Of a DNA stretch of 64,000 bases, positions 17,407 through 26,331 are shown piece after piece. Below the pieces are notes generated by a model. The model was not told the DNA's origin, did not search any database, and was given only the letters and a program-made list of their open reading frames with translations. Position 1 is the first letter of the stretch. Every line of letters starts with the position of its first letter. The position numbers were made by a program, and so were the translations under genes. This DNA is from Hungatella hathewayi WAL-18680 (GTDB lineage: Bacteria; Bacillota; Clostridia; Lachnospirales; Lachnospiraceae): NCBI RefSeq assembly GCF_000235505.1, contig NZ_JH379030.1, forward strand, positions 78,609 to 142,608, read 5' to 3'.

Positions 17407-17871
17407 CTACTTAAACAAGATTCCCATCGGCAGCAGCATCACCAGAACTTTTGCAAATATCCAATACAGAGCTCCGGTAAGTATCGCGGCAAACAGAAGT
17501 TTCTTCCACAAAGCAACTTTTTTGTCCTCCTCCGTAAACAGAAAGCTGGTAATCACAAGGAGCACTGGTGTAGCGATCACGTAGCCCACCAGCCAAAGCA
17601 GACCGGCATACAGAACAAACATTCCAAACATGATTCCAACCTTTTTCCACTGCTCCTTTGTGTAAGCCGTCTTCGGCTGCTCCACATATTTTTTGAGCAA
17701 AATCGCCAGGCTGCTTAGTATGGTCACCGAACCGCCGATAATTGGGAAAATCTTGGGTCCGGGGTCTTTCGCCAGGTTTGTCTCCGGCAGCATCAGCGCA
17801 CCGGCCACATATACAATTCCCAGTATCAGACAGCAGAACGCTATCACTTTATCTTTATTTAAACTCTTCAT
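17407..17871 (-). CDS. tctB: Tripartite tricarboxylate transporter, small membrane subunit TctB
   Basis: A 154-residue protein with four hydrophobic helices (IAFCCLILGIVYVAGALML, IIGGSVTILSSLAILL, MFVLYAGLLWLVGYVIATPV and a C-terminal pair), the usual TctB size and layout. It lies between tctC and tctA with gaps of 30 and 10 bases. Sequence in this family is poorly conserved, so the call leans on topology and order. Confidence 0.88.
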   Translation of the reverse strand: MKSLNKDKVIAFCCLILGIVYVAGALMLPETNLAKDPGPKIFPIIGGSVTILSSLAILLKKYVEQPKTAYTKEQWKKVGIMFGMFVLYAGLLWLVGYVIATPVLLVITSFLFTEEDKKVALWKKLLFAAILTGALYWIFAKVLVMLLPMGILFK

Positions 17872-17901
17872 CTGCGCAACCCCTTCTCTCCCTTCAGCTG
17901 C

Positions 17902-18966
17902 TTATGACTGACTTGCTTCCATCAACTTATAGCCCTCTTTCAAAAGCTCATCGGATTCTTTTACAAGATTTTCTGACTCCTCGATGGAATAGTGGGTGTA
18001 TTTGATTGATAATTTTCCTAACTGCTCTTCCACGTCAGCATCTGTCTCCATTCCTGCAAACGCGCTGTTGATGGCTTCCTTTAACTGGGCATCCATTCCC
18101 TTTGGCACAAACCAGGAGGTTCTTGTGAGAATCTTCACGTCCGGATAGCCAAGCTCCGCCGATGTAGGCCACTCACTGTTGAAGGTGCTTCTCTCCGGTG
18201 TCGTTGTCATCAGACCAATTAAATCACCTGCTTCCACATAACCGGCTCCGGTTGGTGTCGATACAAACGCCACATCTATGTAGCCGCCTAAAATTCCGGT
18301 AATTTTATCAGCGGAAGAACCTGCCTCCACCATCTGGAACTCCAGACCGGCCTGCTCACCTAAAATCGCCTGAAGCATGTGGGCCTGACCACCATTCTGA
18401 ATTCCGGCTACCAGTTCACCCGGATGAGCTTTCGCATACTCTGCAAACTCCTCCCAGTTGGAATATTCTTTTCCTGACTTGGCAACTAAAATATATGCCT
18501 CCGTATTCTCTCCGCCGTCTCCCACTACCTCGAAGTTATCCCACGGTTCCTGATTATAGATGCCACCGCGGGCCTGGATAAATAAATTCTGGGTAAACAG
18601 AAGTGTGGAACCGTCCGGTTTTGCATTTCTCACGGTCTCATAGGCTACGGTTCCGTTTCCTGTCACATCATTGGTGACAACGAAAGGACATCCGGTTTTA
18701 TTCTGTAAATAGGTGGTCATAATACGGGCATTTAAGTCCAGGGTGCTTCCCGCTGCTGCGGGCACCACTACCGTAACGGTCCCGATTGGCCACACGGCCG
18801 CCTCACCGCTTTCCGCATTTTCCCCCGCTTCCTGTTTTGCTGTCTCTGCTGTGGCGGCTGTCTCCGTCTTCGCCGGCTCCGTCTGTGTTGTCTGTGTTCC
18901 ACTTGAACATGCAGTTAACCCCATCACCATTACTGCACTCAATGCAAATGCTATCATTTTTTTCAT
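17902..18966 (-). CDS. tctC: TctC/Bug-family solute-binding lipoprotein
   Basis: The start at 18966 follows AAAGGAGAAG and gives MKKMIAFALSAVMVMGLTAC, a lipoprotein signal with a LTAC lipobox. A longer frame from 19047 would overlap gudD and is not credible. After a Thr/Glu/Ala-rich linker come the Bug-family ligand-loop motifs VVPAAAGSTLDLNARIM and NAKPDGSTLLF. The protein captures a carboxylated solute outside the membrane for TctAB. Gene order gudD, tctC, tctB, tctA implies that the solute feeds the dehydratases. Confidence 0.92.
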   Translation of the reverse strand: MKKMIAFALSAVMVMGLTACSSGTQTTQTEPAKTETAATAETAKQEAGENAESGEAAVWPIGTVTVVVPAAAGSTLDLNARIMTTYLQNKTGCPFVVTNDVTGNGTVAYETVRNAKPDGSTLLFTQNLFIQARGGIYNQEPWDNFEVVGDGGENTEAYILVAKSGKEYSNWEEFAEYAKAHPGELVAGIQNGGQAHMLQAILGEQAGLEFQMVEAGSSADKITGILGGYIDVAFVSTPTGAGYVEAGDLIGLMTTTPERSTFNSEWPTSAELGYPDVKILTRTSWFVPKGMDAQLKEAINSAFAGMETDADVEEQLGKLSIKYTHYSIEESENLVKESDELLKEGYKLMEASQS

Positions 18967-19007
18967 GTTCTCTTCTCCTTTTATGAATTCATTTTTGTGT
19001 TTTGCCC

Positions 19008-20336
19008 CTACCTTACCATACATGGTTTCTTCGGATTGAACTTCCATCCAGGTATCAGATACTGCATGCCGGCCGCGTCATCTCTTCCTCCAAGACAATT
19101 GGCCAGATATACCTGATTCGCTTTTTTCACCTGTTCCATATCCACTTCAATGCCAAGTCCCGGTTTCTTCGGAACCTCCACACAACCGTCCACAATTTGA
19201 AGCGGCTCTTTGGTCAGACGTTCCAGACCTTCCTGCCAAATCCAGTGGGTGTCCAGAGCGTTGTACTCTCCCGGTACCGCTGCGCCGACCTGGGTAAACA
19301 TTGCAAGTGATATATCAAAATGGTTGTTCGAATGAGACCCCCATGTATAGCCAAAATCATGACACATCTGCGCAATTCTCACAGAACCGCTCATGGTCCA
19401 GAAATGCGGGTCTGCCAGTATGATGTCCACTGCCTGGGATTCCAGGGAATGTCCTACCTCACGCCAGTCCGTGGCAATCATATTCGTCGCGGTGGGGAAA
19501 CCGGTACGCCGGCGGAATTCACTGACAATTTCTCTTCCGGAATAGACGCCTTCCGCCCCACATGGGTCTTCACAGTACGTCAAAATCCCCTGCATCCCCT
19601 TTACATACTCAACTGCTTCCTCCAAAAGCCACCCCCCATTGGGGTCCAAATCAATTCTTGCGTCCGGGAATTCCTTTTTCAAGGCCCGTATCACATTCAT
19701 CTCTTCCCATCCGTCAAGAACTCCACCCTTTAACTTGAAATCCTGAAATCCGTATTTTTCTTTTGCAGCCCTGGCAAAAGCCACGATTTTTTCTGCTGTC
19801 ATGGCTTCCTCATGGCGTATTCTGTACCACTCACAATCCGCATCCGGCTCGGCGTCATAAGGCAGGTCTGTCTTTCGGCGGTCGCCCACAAAGAATAAGT
19901 AACCAAGCATCCGCACCTTATCCCTCTGCTGTCCGTCTCCCAAAAGCTCGCAGACAGGAACGCCTAAATATTTTCCAAGAAGGTCCAGACAGGGAGCCTC
20001 GATGGCGGTCAGCACATGGACCCCCGTACGAAGGTCAAAGGTCTGATTTCCCCGGACATCCTCCTCGTTTTTGCTGTCTAAATATTTTTTTACTTTCAGC
20101 AGCATGCTTTTGTATTCTGCCAGCCGGCTGCCTTCCACAAAAGGGATACATTCTATCAGTGTATTCTTGATTTTTTCCCCTCCTGGGACCTCTCCCACTC
20201 CCATCTCTCCGTTATCCGCATACAAGATTACAATATTTCTGGTGAAAAAAGGGGCGTGTGCTCCACTCAAGTTCAATTCCATACAGTCTTTTCCGGCAAC
20301 CGGATAGACTTCCATTTTTGTGATAATCGGCGTCAT
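19008..20336 (-). CDS. gudD: Glucarate dehydratase
   Basis: The 442-residue protein closely follows the E. coli GudD pattern: [16 protein letters not shown] near the start, DWYR-like NAD-independent dehydratase core, FKLKGGVL with the KxK catalytic pair at about 200, [18 protein letters not shown] and TNMIATDW metal-ligand segments, and [16 protein letters not shown] with the catalytic His near 335. It ends [20 protein letters not shown]. It dehydrates D-glucarate (and often L-idarate) to 5-keto-4-deoxyglucarate. The start follows AGAGGAG. It is second in the operon behind a paralogue. Confidence 0.93.
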   Translation of the reverse strand: MTPIITKMEVYPVAGKDCMELNLSGAHAPFFTRNIVILYADNGEMGVGEVPGGEKIKNTLIECIPFVEGSRLAEYKSMLLKVKKYLDSKNEEDVRGNQTFDLRTGVHVLTAIEAPCLDLLGKYLGVPVCELLGDGQQRDKVRMLGYLFFVGDRRKTDLPYDAEPDADCEWYRIRHEEAMTAEKIVAFARAAKEKYGFQDFKLKGGVLDGWEEMNVIRALKKEFPDARIDLDPNGGWLLEEAVEYVKGMQGILTYCEDPCGAEGVYSGREIVSEFRRRTGFPTATNMIATDWREVGHSLESQAVDIILADPHFWTMSGSVRIAQMCHDFGYTWGSHSNNHFDISLAMFTQVGAAVPGEYNALDTHWIWQEGLERLTKEPLQIVDGCVEVPKKPGLGIEVDMEQVKKANQVYLANCLGGRDDAAGMQYLIPGWKFNPKKPCMVR

Positions 20337-20356
20337 TTATTCTCCTCTTTCCCAAT

Positions 20357-21703
20357 TTATTCCCGCACCAGGCATGGTTTCTTTGAATCATATTTCCAGC
20401 CTGGAATCAGATACTGCATACTGGCCGCATCGTCACGGTCGTGGCTTTGCATCTGGTTGTAGAGCTGGTTAGCTTCTATGACCCGGTCCATATTAAGCGT
20501 CACTCCAAGTCCGGGGCCCTGCGGCACCTCCAGATAACCATCTCTAATCTTTGGCGTGTCCAGAAGCAGGTTCTGGCCATCCTGCCAAATCCAGTGGGTA
20601 TCCAGCGCTGTGGGCTGTCCGGGTACCGCCGCCGCCACCTGGGCAAATGTGGCCAATGTGATATCAAAATGATTGTTGGAGTGGGAGCCCCAGGTCAGTC
20701 CCCAGTCCTGTAAGACCTGGCCCATCCTGACGCTACCCTCCATGCCCCAGAAATGTGGGTCCGCCAGCACAATGTCCACGGACTTTAAAGCCGCCGCATG
20801 GTAGAACTGTCTCCAGTTGGTGGCTATCATGTTGGTAGCCGTCGGCAGGTGAACCGCATTCTTGAATTCCGCCATAATCTCCCGGCTGGAAAATCCCTCC
20901 TCCGGGCCACAGGGGTCTTCGATATAAGAGAGAATTCCCTCCATGGGTCTGCAAAGCTCGATAGCCTCCAACAGACTCCAGGCCCCATTGGGGTCAATGT
21001 TGATTCTGCCTTCCGGAAATTGTTTTTTTAGGGCCCGGACCGCCTCCATCTCCTGGTCTCCACGGAGCACGCCGCCTTTTAATTTAAAATTTCGAAATCC
21101 ATATTTTTCCTGCAGGACACAGGCCTGTTGGACAATCTGCTCCGGAGTCATCATCTCCTGACGCCGCAGCCTGAACCACTCATCGCTGCTGAAGCTCTCA
21201 TCCAGATAAGGCAAATCGGCTTTTTCCTTATCGCTGACGTAGAAGAGGTAACCCAGGGTCTCAATCTTATCCCGCTGTTTTCCGTTTCCCAGCAGTTCAC
21301 ACATGGGTAAATCCAGATACTGCCCCATCAAATCCAGCAGGGCGCATTCAATGGCCCATTCTGCTTTCACAACAAATTTCAGTTTGCTGATATCCAGACT
21401 CTGGATTCCCTCACCGTCATCTTCCCTGGCTCGCTTGGAAGCTTTCCGTATCCTGTCAAGGATAGCCCGGTATGTACCAATGGGCTGCCCCACCACCAGG
21501 GGAATACAGCTTCTCAGCGCCAGGCAGGTATAATCGCCGCCATGTATTTCCCCAATTCCGGTGTGACCGGCGCTGTCCGTTATGATGACTAAATTCCGTG
21601 TAAAGAACGGGGCGTGAGCGCCGCTTAGTGTCATCAACATACTATCGTAACCAGCTACCGGTATCACCTGCATTTCCGTTACAATGGGAGTTCCTCTTTC
21701 CAT
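20357..21703 (-). CDS. Glucarate dehydratase paralogue (GudD/GudX type)
   Basis: A 448-residue enolase-superfamily enzyme of the same group as its neighbour: [61 protein letters not shown] and YLIPGWKYDSKKPCLVRE. Catalytic Lys and His segments are intact, but it reads ATNWRQ where the neighbour and E. coli GudD have ATDWR. E. coli also carries two copies (GudD and GudX). The second may extend the substrate range, for example to idarate or galactarate epimers. First gene of the operon, preceded by GGAGGAAG and a divergent LysR gene. Confidence 0.88.
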   Translation of the reverse strand: MERGTPIVTEMQVIPVAGYDSMLMTLSGAHAPFFTRNLVIITDSAGHTGIGEIHGGDYTCLALRSCIPLVVGQPIGTYRAILDRIRKASKRAREDDGEGIQSLDISKLKFVVKAEWAIECALLDLMGQYLDLPMCELLGNGKQRDKIETLGYLFYVSDKEKADLPYLDESFSSDEWFRLRRQEMMTPEQIVQQACVLQEKYGFRNFKLKGGVLRGDQEMEAVRALKKQFPEGRINIDPNGAWSLLEAIELCRPMEGILSYIEDPCGPEEGFSSREIMAEFKNAVHLPTATNMIATNWRQFYHAAALKSVDIVLADPHFWGMEGSVRMGQVLQDWGLTWGSHSNNHFDITLATFAQVAAAVPGQPTALDTHWIWQDGQNLLLDTPKIRDGYLEVPQGPGLGVTLNMDRVIEANQLYNQMQSHDRDDAASMQYLIPGWKYDSKKPCLVRE

Positions 21704-21903
21704 AATCTTCCTCCGGCTTTTTTATTACAAATAATTTTACTTCAATTTTTTTATCTGCTATAATAGTTTTAATCTATGGTTTTACTATACACGTTGAGGG
21801 TTAATTAATCCAATATGTAAAATCGATTGTGACAATCACATTTACTTATCGTAGGGGTTGCTGCCTGGCAAACCCTTCGCAACAACTATCCGGGGTGATT
21901 ATT
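21704..21903. promoter_or_regulatory. Divergent control region between gud-tct operon and LysR gene
   Basis: The 200-base AT-rich gap holds ATAG-TTTTAAT-CTAT at 21763-21777, an interrupted palindrome of the T-N11-A type bound by LysR regulators. On the minus strand, CTATTATAG-like sequence near 21760 could serve as -10 for the operon. The operator call is by pattern only. Confidence 0.5.
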
Positions 21904-22836
21904 TTGGATGTAAAATACTTAAAGTACGTACTGGCCATTGCCGACAGAAAAAACATGACAAAAGCAGCGGAAAATCTCTATATCTCCCAGTCCTCCTTAA
22001 GCCAGTTTTTGACCAAACTGGAGCAGGAGATTGGCTCTCCACTTTTCTTCCGGGCTAAGGGAGAACTGACGCTGACTCCCGCCGGAAAACTCTATGTGGA
22101 AGCAGCCAAAAAAGTGATTCAAATTCAAAAGGAACTCTATCAAAACATTGCAAGTTTAGATAAACGGGGACATATCTCCGTTGGTGTCACCTCCAACTTC
22201 GGCCTGCGGATGCTCTCGGAGATTATTCCACAGTTCAAGGCTCTCTACCCGGAAGTGACCATTGAGATTTCCGAGACGAATTTCCCGGCTGTCAAAAAAA
22301 TGCTGATGGAAGAAAATATAGATTTAGGAATTGCCGCGGCCCTGAATGCCGCTCCCTTTGAAGAGCAGACGGATATTCTGCGTGAGGAAGAGGTGTTCTT
22401 TGCTGTCTCCAGAAAACACCCTTACTGCCTGGAAAATCCCTCCGGCATCATCACACGGGAAGATTTAATTGAGCATTTTTCTCATGACAATTTTCTTCTC
22501 TCCAAACGTGGTTCCTCTCTGCGGGCATTATCTGACGAATTATTTGACAACTATTCGTTCTCCCCCATTGCTGTATGTGAGACTAACAGCATCTCCGCCA
22601 CACGGAGCATGATAGCCAAGGATGCAGGTGTAGCTTTTATCGCAGAATCCTGCTCCGTGGACAGAGACCATATCGCCTACTACGCATTGGATCCACCGCT
22701 TTATCGGCAAAATGTTGTCATTCAGCGGAAAAACTGGGTGCGCAACGAGCCGGAAAATGTGTTTTATTCTTTTATTACGGAATATTTTTCCATTCATACG
22801 GAACGGCCTTATATGGCGGAGAATTATGAGATATAA
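21904..22836 (+). CDS. LysR-family transcriptional regulator of the aldarate operon
   Basis: The N-terminus LDVKYLKYVLAIADRKNMTK followed by AAENLYISQSSLSQFLTKLE is a LysR winged helix-turn-helix. Residues 85-300 form the effector-binding domain (GHISVGVTSNFGLRMLSEII). I chose TTG 21904, which yields the family's usual first residues and follows GGGGTG; a GTG at 21829 would add 25 odd residues without a ribosome binding site. It is transcribed away from gudD, the classical arrangement for a LysR activator of its neighbour. Likely ligand: an aldarate or its keto-deoxy product. Confidence 0.88.
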   Translation: MDVKYLKYVLAIADRKNMTKAAENLYISQSSLSQFLTKLEQEIGSPLFFRAKGELTLTPAGKLYVEAAKKVIQIQKELYQNIASLDKRGHISVGVTSNFGLRMLSEIIPQFKALYPEVTIEISETNFPAVKKMLMEENIDLGIAAALNAAPFEEQTDILREEEVFFAVSRKHPYCLENPSGIITREDLIEHFSHDNFLLSKRGSSLRALSDELFDNYSFSPIAVCETNSISATRSMIAKDAGVAFIAESCSVDRDHIAYYALDPPLYRQNVVIQRKNWVRNEPENVFYSFITEYFSIHTERPYMAENYEI

Positions 22837-22857
22837 AAATGCATTCGTGATAACAAA

Positions 22858-22896
22858 ATAGACTGGCAGCCTGTTCATGCAGGGTCACCAGTCTAT
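22858..22896. terminator. Bidirectional terminator between LysR and DapA-family genes
   Basis: ATAGACTGG (22858-22866) pairs with CCAGTCTAT (22888-22896) between two convergent genes. The flanks are A-rich on the left and GTTTG on the right, so it can serve both strands. Confidence 0.7.
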
Positions 22897-22924
22897 GTTT
22901 GATTGTATGTATGATTCCGTAAAT

Positions 22925-23824
22925 TTAGATTAAGCCGGCAAGCTCCATCTCTCTCCGAATCCTGTCAAGTACCGGTCCTTCCGGCGTTGGCAGGTTGGGG
23001 GTGTAGGGGAGACCGATCTCACGGCCCCGCAGATTTGCCATGTCCTTGGCCGCAACCGGGAAGCTGGCTCCGTCCATGGAGAGGCGCACCGGGTTCAGCT
23101 TAAACTGGGCTTCCAAGGAGCCATTCAAGTCTCCGGCCACGAATTTATTGTACACATCCGTGATAAGCTCCGGCATAAAGTTGGCCGCGGTGCAGACGCC
23201 GCCCACCGCACCGTGGCACAGGGAGGCGTACAGCAGCGTGTCCTTGCCGCCAAACACTTTGAAGTTCACATCCCTTGTCCTGCGGATGAACTCAGAGGTC
23301 TGGGTGATATCACCGCTGGTATCCTTCATCCCCACAATGTTTTCCACCTCATGGGCCAGATGGTCCACCAGATTAGCTGACAGAGTGTAATTTACCCGGC
23401 CGGGATTGTTGTATAACAGCATCGGCGTCTCCGGCACGGATTTTGCAATGGTTTTGAAATGCAGATACAGCTCGCTCTCCGTCGGTTTTAAGAACATGGG
23501 CTGCAGAACGGAAATGCCGGCCGCACCGTTTGCCACGGCCATTTTCGCCAGGTGGCAGCATTTCTTCGTGCTGATGGCCCCAATCCCAAAATATACCGGA
23601 ACTCTTCCGGCCGCCTGGTCCACCATGATCGTTAGACCGCGCTCCATCTCGTCCTCTTCGATGACATAGAATTCCCCGTTGCTTCCAAATGCCAGGATGC
23701 CCAGCACGCCGCCCTCGATGACATAATCTACCTGTTCTCTCAGCTTTTTCTCGTCAATGTTCTCCTCCTCATCGATGGGAGTCAGAATGGGCACGATAAC
23801 GCCCTTGATAAAATCTGTATTCAT
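22925..23824 (-). CDS. DapA/NanA-family class I lyase, probable keto-deoxy-aldarate aldolase
   Basis: A (beta/alpha)8 enzyme of about 299 residues. Family motifs are GVIVPILTPID, FGSNGEFYVI (the GSxGE carboxylate loop), LLYNNPGRVNYT (catalytic Tyr) and IVGMKDTSGD (Schiff-base Lys). The start at 23824 follows GAGGTG. It is co-directional with garR 43 bases upstream. In E. coli the aldarate route uses a metal aldolase, GarL, to make pyruvate and tartronate semialdehyde for GarR. No GarL is present here, so this class I enzyme is the natural candidate for that step. The alternative is a KdgD-type dehydratase giving 2-oxoglutarate semialdehyde. Confidence 0.82.
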   Translation of the reverse strand: MNTDFIKGVIVPILTPIDEEENIDEKKLREQVDYVIEGGVLGILAFGSNGEFYVIEEDEMERGLTIMVDQAAGRVPVYFGIGAISTKKCCHLAKMAVANGAAGISVLQPMFLKPTESELYLHFKTIAKSVPETPMLLYNNPGRVNYTLSANLVDHLAHEVENIVGMKDTSGDITQTSEFIRRTRDVNFKVFGGKDTLLYASLCHGAVGGVCTAANFMPELITDVYNKFVAGDLNGSLEAQFKLNPVRLSMDGASFPVAAKDMANLRGREIGLPYTPNLPTPEGPVLDRIRREMELAGLI

Positions 23825-23867
23825 ATTCAAACACCTCTCGGACCGCCAAGCGGCCATGTTTTATTTT

Positions 23868-24752
23868 TTATGATTCCACCGTCGTATTGGCAATCTTTTC
23901 GTAGTATTTTACGATGCTGGAGTGGTCTTCCTTCTCAAAGCCGTCCGCTTTTAAGCCCTGCATGATTTCCATCAGCTGTCCGGTCAGTGGGACTGGGGAA
24001 CTGATGGCGTGAGCCGCATTCAACGCATTGTTCAAATCCTTGATATGTAATTCAATGCGAAAGCCCGGTTTAAAGTTTCTGGCAAGCATCATGGGAGCTT
24101 TGGCATCCATCACCGTGGAGCCGGCCAGACCGCCGCGGATAGCCTGGTAAACCAGTTCCGGGTCTGTTCCCGCTTTCTTTGCAAATGTCAGCGCCTCGGA
24201 CACTGCCGCAATATTCACAGCCACCACAATCTGGTTTGCCAGCTTCGCCACGTTGCCGGAGCCCAGCTCACCAACGTAGACCACGGAGCCGGCCATCACC
24301 ATCAGCATGTCATAGTACTTGTCAAATAATTCTTTTTTGCCGCCGCACATCACGGACAGAGTCCCGTCAATGGCTTTCGGCTCCCCGCCTGATACGGGGC
24401 AGTCCATCATCTCGATGCCCTTTTTTGCCAGTTCCGCGCCGATGGCCTTGCTCTCGGTGGGGTCGATGGAGCTCATATCAATCAACACCGTGCCCGGCTT
24501 TGCACCTTCCGCAATACCGCCCTCGCCGAGAGCCGCCGCTCTCACATGAGGGGAGTTGGGAACCATGGTGATGATAACTTCACACTGGGAGGCTGCCTCA
24601 GCCCCGCTCGATGCTGCCACTGCGCCGCAGGAAACCACGTCTGCCACCGCATCTTTATTAAAATCATTGACTACCAGCTCGTAGCCGGCCTTTAACAGGT
24701 TCTTCGCCATGGGTCTTCCCATAATTCCTAATCCGATAAATCCAACCTTCAT
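23868..24752 (-). CDS. garR: Tartronate semialdehyde reductase
   Basis: The 294-residue protein follows the E. coli GarR sequence closely: MKVGFIGLGIMGRPMAKNLL (NAD-binding GxGxxG), ITMVPNSPHVR, CPVSGGEPKAIDGTLSVM (substrate loop), GSGNVAKLANQIVVAVNIAA with catalytic Lys, and NFKPGFRIELHIKDL. It reduces tartronate semialdehyde to D-glycerate. The start at 24752 matches the family; the longer frame to 24815 has no support. First gene of a two-gene operon with the DapA-family enzyme, behind a good promoter. Confidence 0.94.
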   Translation of the reverse strand: MKVGFIGLGIMGRPMAKNLLKAGYELVVNDFNKDAVADVVSCGAVAASSGAEAASQCEVIITMVPNSPHVRAAALGEGGIAEGAKPGTVLIDMSSIDPTESKAIGAELAKKGIEMMDCPVSGGEPKAIDGTLSVMCGGKKELFDKYYDMLMVMAGSVVYVGELGSGNVAKLANQIVVAVNIAAVSEALTFAKKAGTDPELVYQAIRGGLAGSTVMDAKAPMMLARNFKPGFRIELHIKDLNNALNAAHAISSPVPLTGQLMEIMQGLKADGFEKEDHSSIVKYYEKIANTTVES

Positions 24753-24841
24753 CTCAATTACCTCGACTTTCTTTGTTATATAGAGTTTCTTAGGAGGGGC
24801 AGCCGGCGCAGGCAAAGAGCTCTGCGCCAGCTTATGGATTC

Positions 24842-24870
24842 ATTATAGGGTCCCATCGTCACGGAAACAA
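24842..24870 (-). promoter_or_regulatory. Sigma-A-type promoter of the garR operon
   Basis: On the minus strand TTGTTT (24870-24865), a 17-base spacer and TATAAT (24847-24842) lie about 90 bases upstream of garR. The rest of the 224-base gap (24753-24976) is AT-rich, with no other feature I can support. Confidence 0.65.
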
Positions 24871-24976
24871 TGGACGTTTGCCCAAACAATGAGTCAGAAA
24901 ATATGCAAAAGCAATAGTCTTTCACTATAATGAAATATAATTGCTATTTAGTTTCATATTTATTTCACCCATTTCT

Positions 24977-26119
24977 CTATTCAGCATAAAAAATCTGCCT
25001 GCTTTCCAACAGTCCGTCCTTCTCCAGCTTTTCTATATCCATGCGCTGGGGATTGCCCGGGATATCCGGCTGGCAGTAAAATCTGCCATTTCTCTCTTCC
25101 GGCTGAAACAGCGTGTAAACGCCCACCGGCTTACTGATTGGCTCGTGATATTCGATCTCCTCTTCCTCATTGTAGAGACAGCCAAAGATGGCATTTAAGT
25201 AGATCCTTCCACCGGAGGAGAATCTGACCTGGTTTTCCCTGGCCAAATCACGAATTTTTAAAATGTCGTCGATCCGGGTCATACGTCCGATGGACGGCTG
25301 CAAGTGGTCCACCCCCTTCTCCACATAGGTTTCATAGGCGTAATAGGTTCTCATTGATTCTCCGAAGGCAATTGGCATAGTTATGCCCATCTCCTTCAAG
25401 CGTTTTATTCCGTTCATATCGTGGGAATGGATAGGCTCCTCAAACCAGGCCAGATGATAAGGCTTCGCAAGCTGCGCAAACTGCCAGGCTTCCTCCACCT
25501 CCCATCTCTGGTTGGCATCCACAGCCACACCGATATCTGCCCCCACCGCGGCTCTCACTTTCTCCAGCCTGCGGATATCCCGTTCCATATTGGTGCCGTT
25601 GTCGCTGCCGACCTTGAATTTCACCGTCCGGTATCCCTCTTCCACATAGCGGACCATATCCTCCACCAGTTCCGAGTCCTCCAGCAGCAGAGAGCCGCCG
25701 CCCTTGTAGGCGGCCGCCCAGTCTTTCTCCGCTCCCAGGAACCGGTGCAGTGGTTTTCCCGCCCGCTGTGCCAGAATATCCAGCATCATCAAATCCAGCT
25801 GGCCTACCTCCACCGCCTGGCTGCTCTGGAATCCGGAATTTCGGATTTTCCAGTACAGGGTATCCCTCCACTCATTGTAAGTCTTCGTCTCCCCATTCAG
25901 AATCATGGGCAGCACATTGGCCACAAAACTTCTCCCAACACTCAGATGGGCGCACGCCCCTTCGGAATCATACAACTCGATGCATCCCTGCTCCGGCGCA
26001 TATTTCCCCATTCCGCCTGTTCCATCCTTAAATGGTTTCGGAAGCGGAATTGGATGGAAATGATAGTAAACCGCCTTCACAAACTTTATCCGGTCCTCGT
26101 AATCAAACAGATTTTTCAT
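24977..26119 (-). CDS. Enolase-superfamily sugar-acid dehydratase-like enzyme
   Basis: A 380-residue mandelate-racemase-group protein. Visible are VKFKVGSDNG (KxK pair, about 166), VAVDANQRWE, WFEEPIHSHD and IAFGESMRTYY (three metal ligands). Where many members carry a catalytic His near 300, this one reads FSSGGRIYLN, so the second-side base seems to be missing. The start at 26119 follows GAGGAGGAG. The product may be a dehydratase using only the Lys side, or a cycloisomerase. It lies downstream of a PrpR-like regulator gene with its own promoter. Confidence 0.78.
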   Translation of the reverse strand: MKNLFDYEDRIKFVKAVYYHFHPIPLPKPFKDGTGGMGKYAPEQGCIELYDSEGACAHLSVGRSFVANVLPMILNGETKTYNEWRDTLYWKIRNSGFQSSQAVEVGQLDLMMLDILAQRAGKPLHRFLGAEKDWAAAYKGGGSLLLEDSELVEDMVRYVEEGYRTVKFKVGSDNGTNMERDIRRLEKVRAAVGADIGVAVDANQRWEVEEAWQFAQLAKPYHLAWFEEPIHSHDMNGIKRLKEMGITMPIAFGESMRTYYAYETYVEKGVDHLQPSIGRMTRIDDILKIRDLARENQVRFSSGGRIYLNAIFGCLYNEEEEIEYHEPISKPVGVYTLFQPEERNGRFYCQPDIPGNPQRMDIEKLEKDGLLESRQIFYAE

Positions 26120-26172
26120 GATACTCCTCCTCACTCTGTTGTCCAAAGCATTCCTGGCTTTGATTTACCCAA

Positions 26173-26201
26173 AGTATAGCGGTGTTTCCAGTCCAATTCA
26201 A
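26173..26201 (-). promoter_or_regulatory. Promoter of the enolase-superfamily gene
   Basis: TTGAAT (26201-26196), 17 bases, TATACT (26178-26173) on the minus strand, 54 bases before the start codon. There is no -24/-12 sigma-54 pattern, although the upstream regulator looks NtrC-like. Confidence 0.6.
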
Positions 26202-26220
26202 TTGACAGAATCAACTAGAA

Positions 26221-26254
26221 AATGCATGCACATTTTATATATCGTGCATGCATT
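26221..26254. promoter_or_regulatory. Inverted repeat AATGCATGCAC, operator or terminator
   Basis: AATGCATGCAC (26221-26231) and GTGCATGCATT (26244-26254) are perfect 11-bp arms around a 12-base AT-rich loop. It lies 20 bases upstream of the -35 box and after the regulator gene's stop. On the minus strand TTTTC follows the hairpin, so it could terminate the regulator transcript. A related repeat stands at the same relative place before the solute-binding gene (29873-29910). Confidence 0.6.
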
Positions 26255-26271
26255 TCAATTATCGCCGTATT

Positions 26272-26292
26272 TATTTCAACTCATTTCAATAT
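26272..26292 (-). repeat. Direct-repeat element TTGAAA-N4-TTGAAA, copy 1
   Basis: On the minus strand this reads ATATTGAAA-TGAG-TTGAAATA. The same 17 fixed bases recur at 29948-29968 with only the 4-base spacer changed. The two TTGAAA units are 10 bases apart, one helical turn. The position upstream of a promoter suggests an activator site. Confidence 0.65.
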
Positions 26293-26331
26293 ATTCCATT
26301 CTTATGAAAATTTGAAATGTCGATGTATTGG

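Noticed and set aside
26221-26254. Inverted repeat as an insertion-sequence end
   Set aside because: No transposase or target duplication is nearby, and a related repeat occurs at the equivalent regulatory position before the binding-protein gene.
26147-26331. Sigma-54 promoter for the gene after the PrpR-like regulator
   Set aside because: I looked for GG-N10-GC at -24/-12 and found none, while a -35/-10 promoter with 17-base spacing is present and the regulator lacks GAFTGA.
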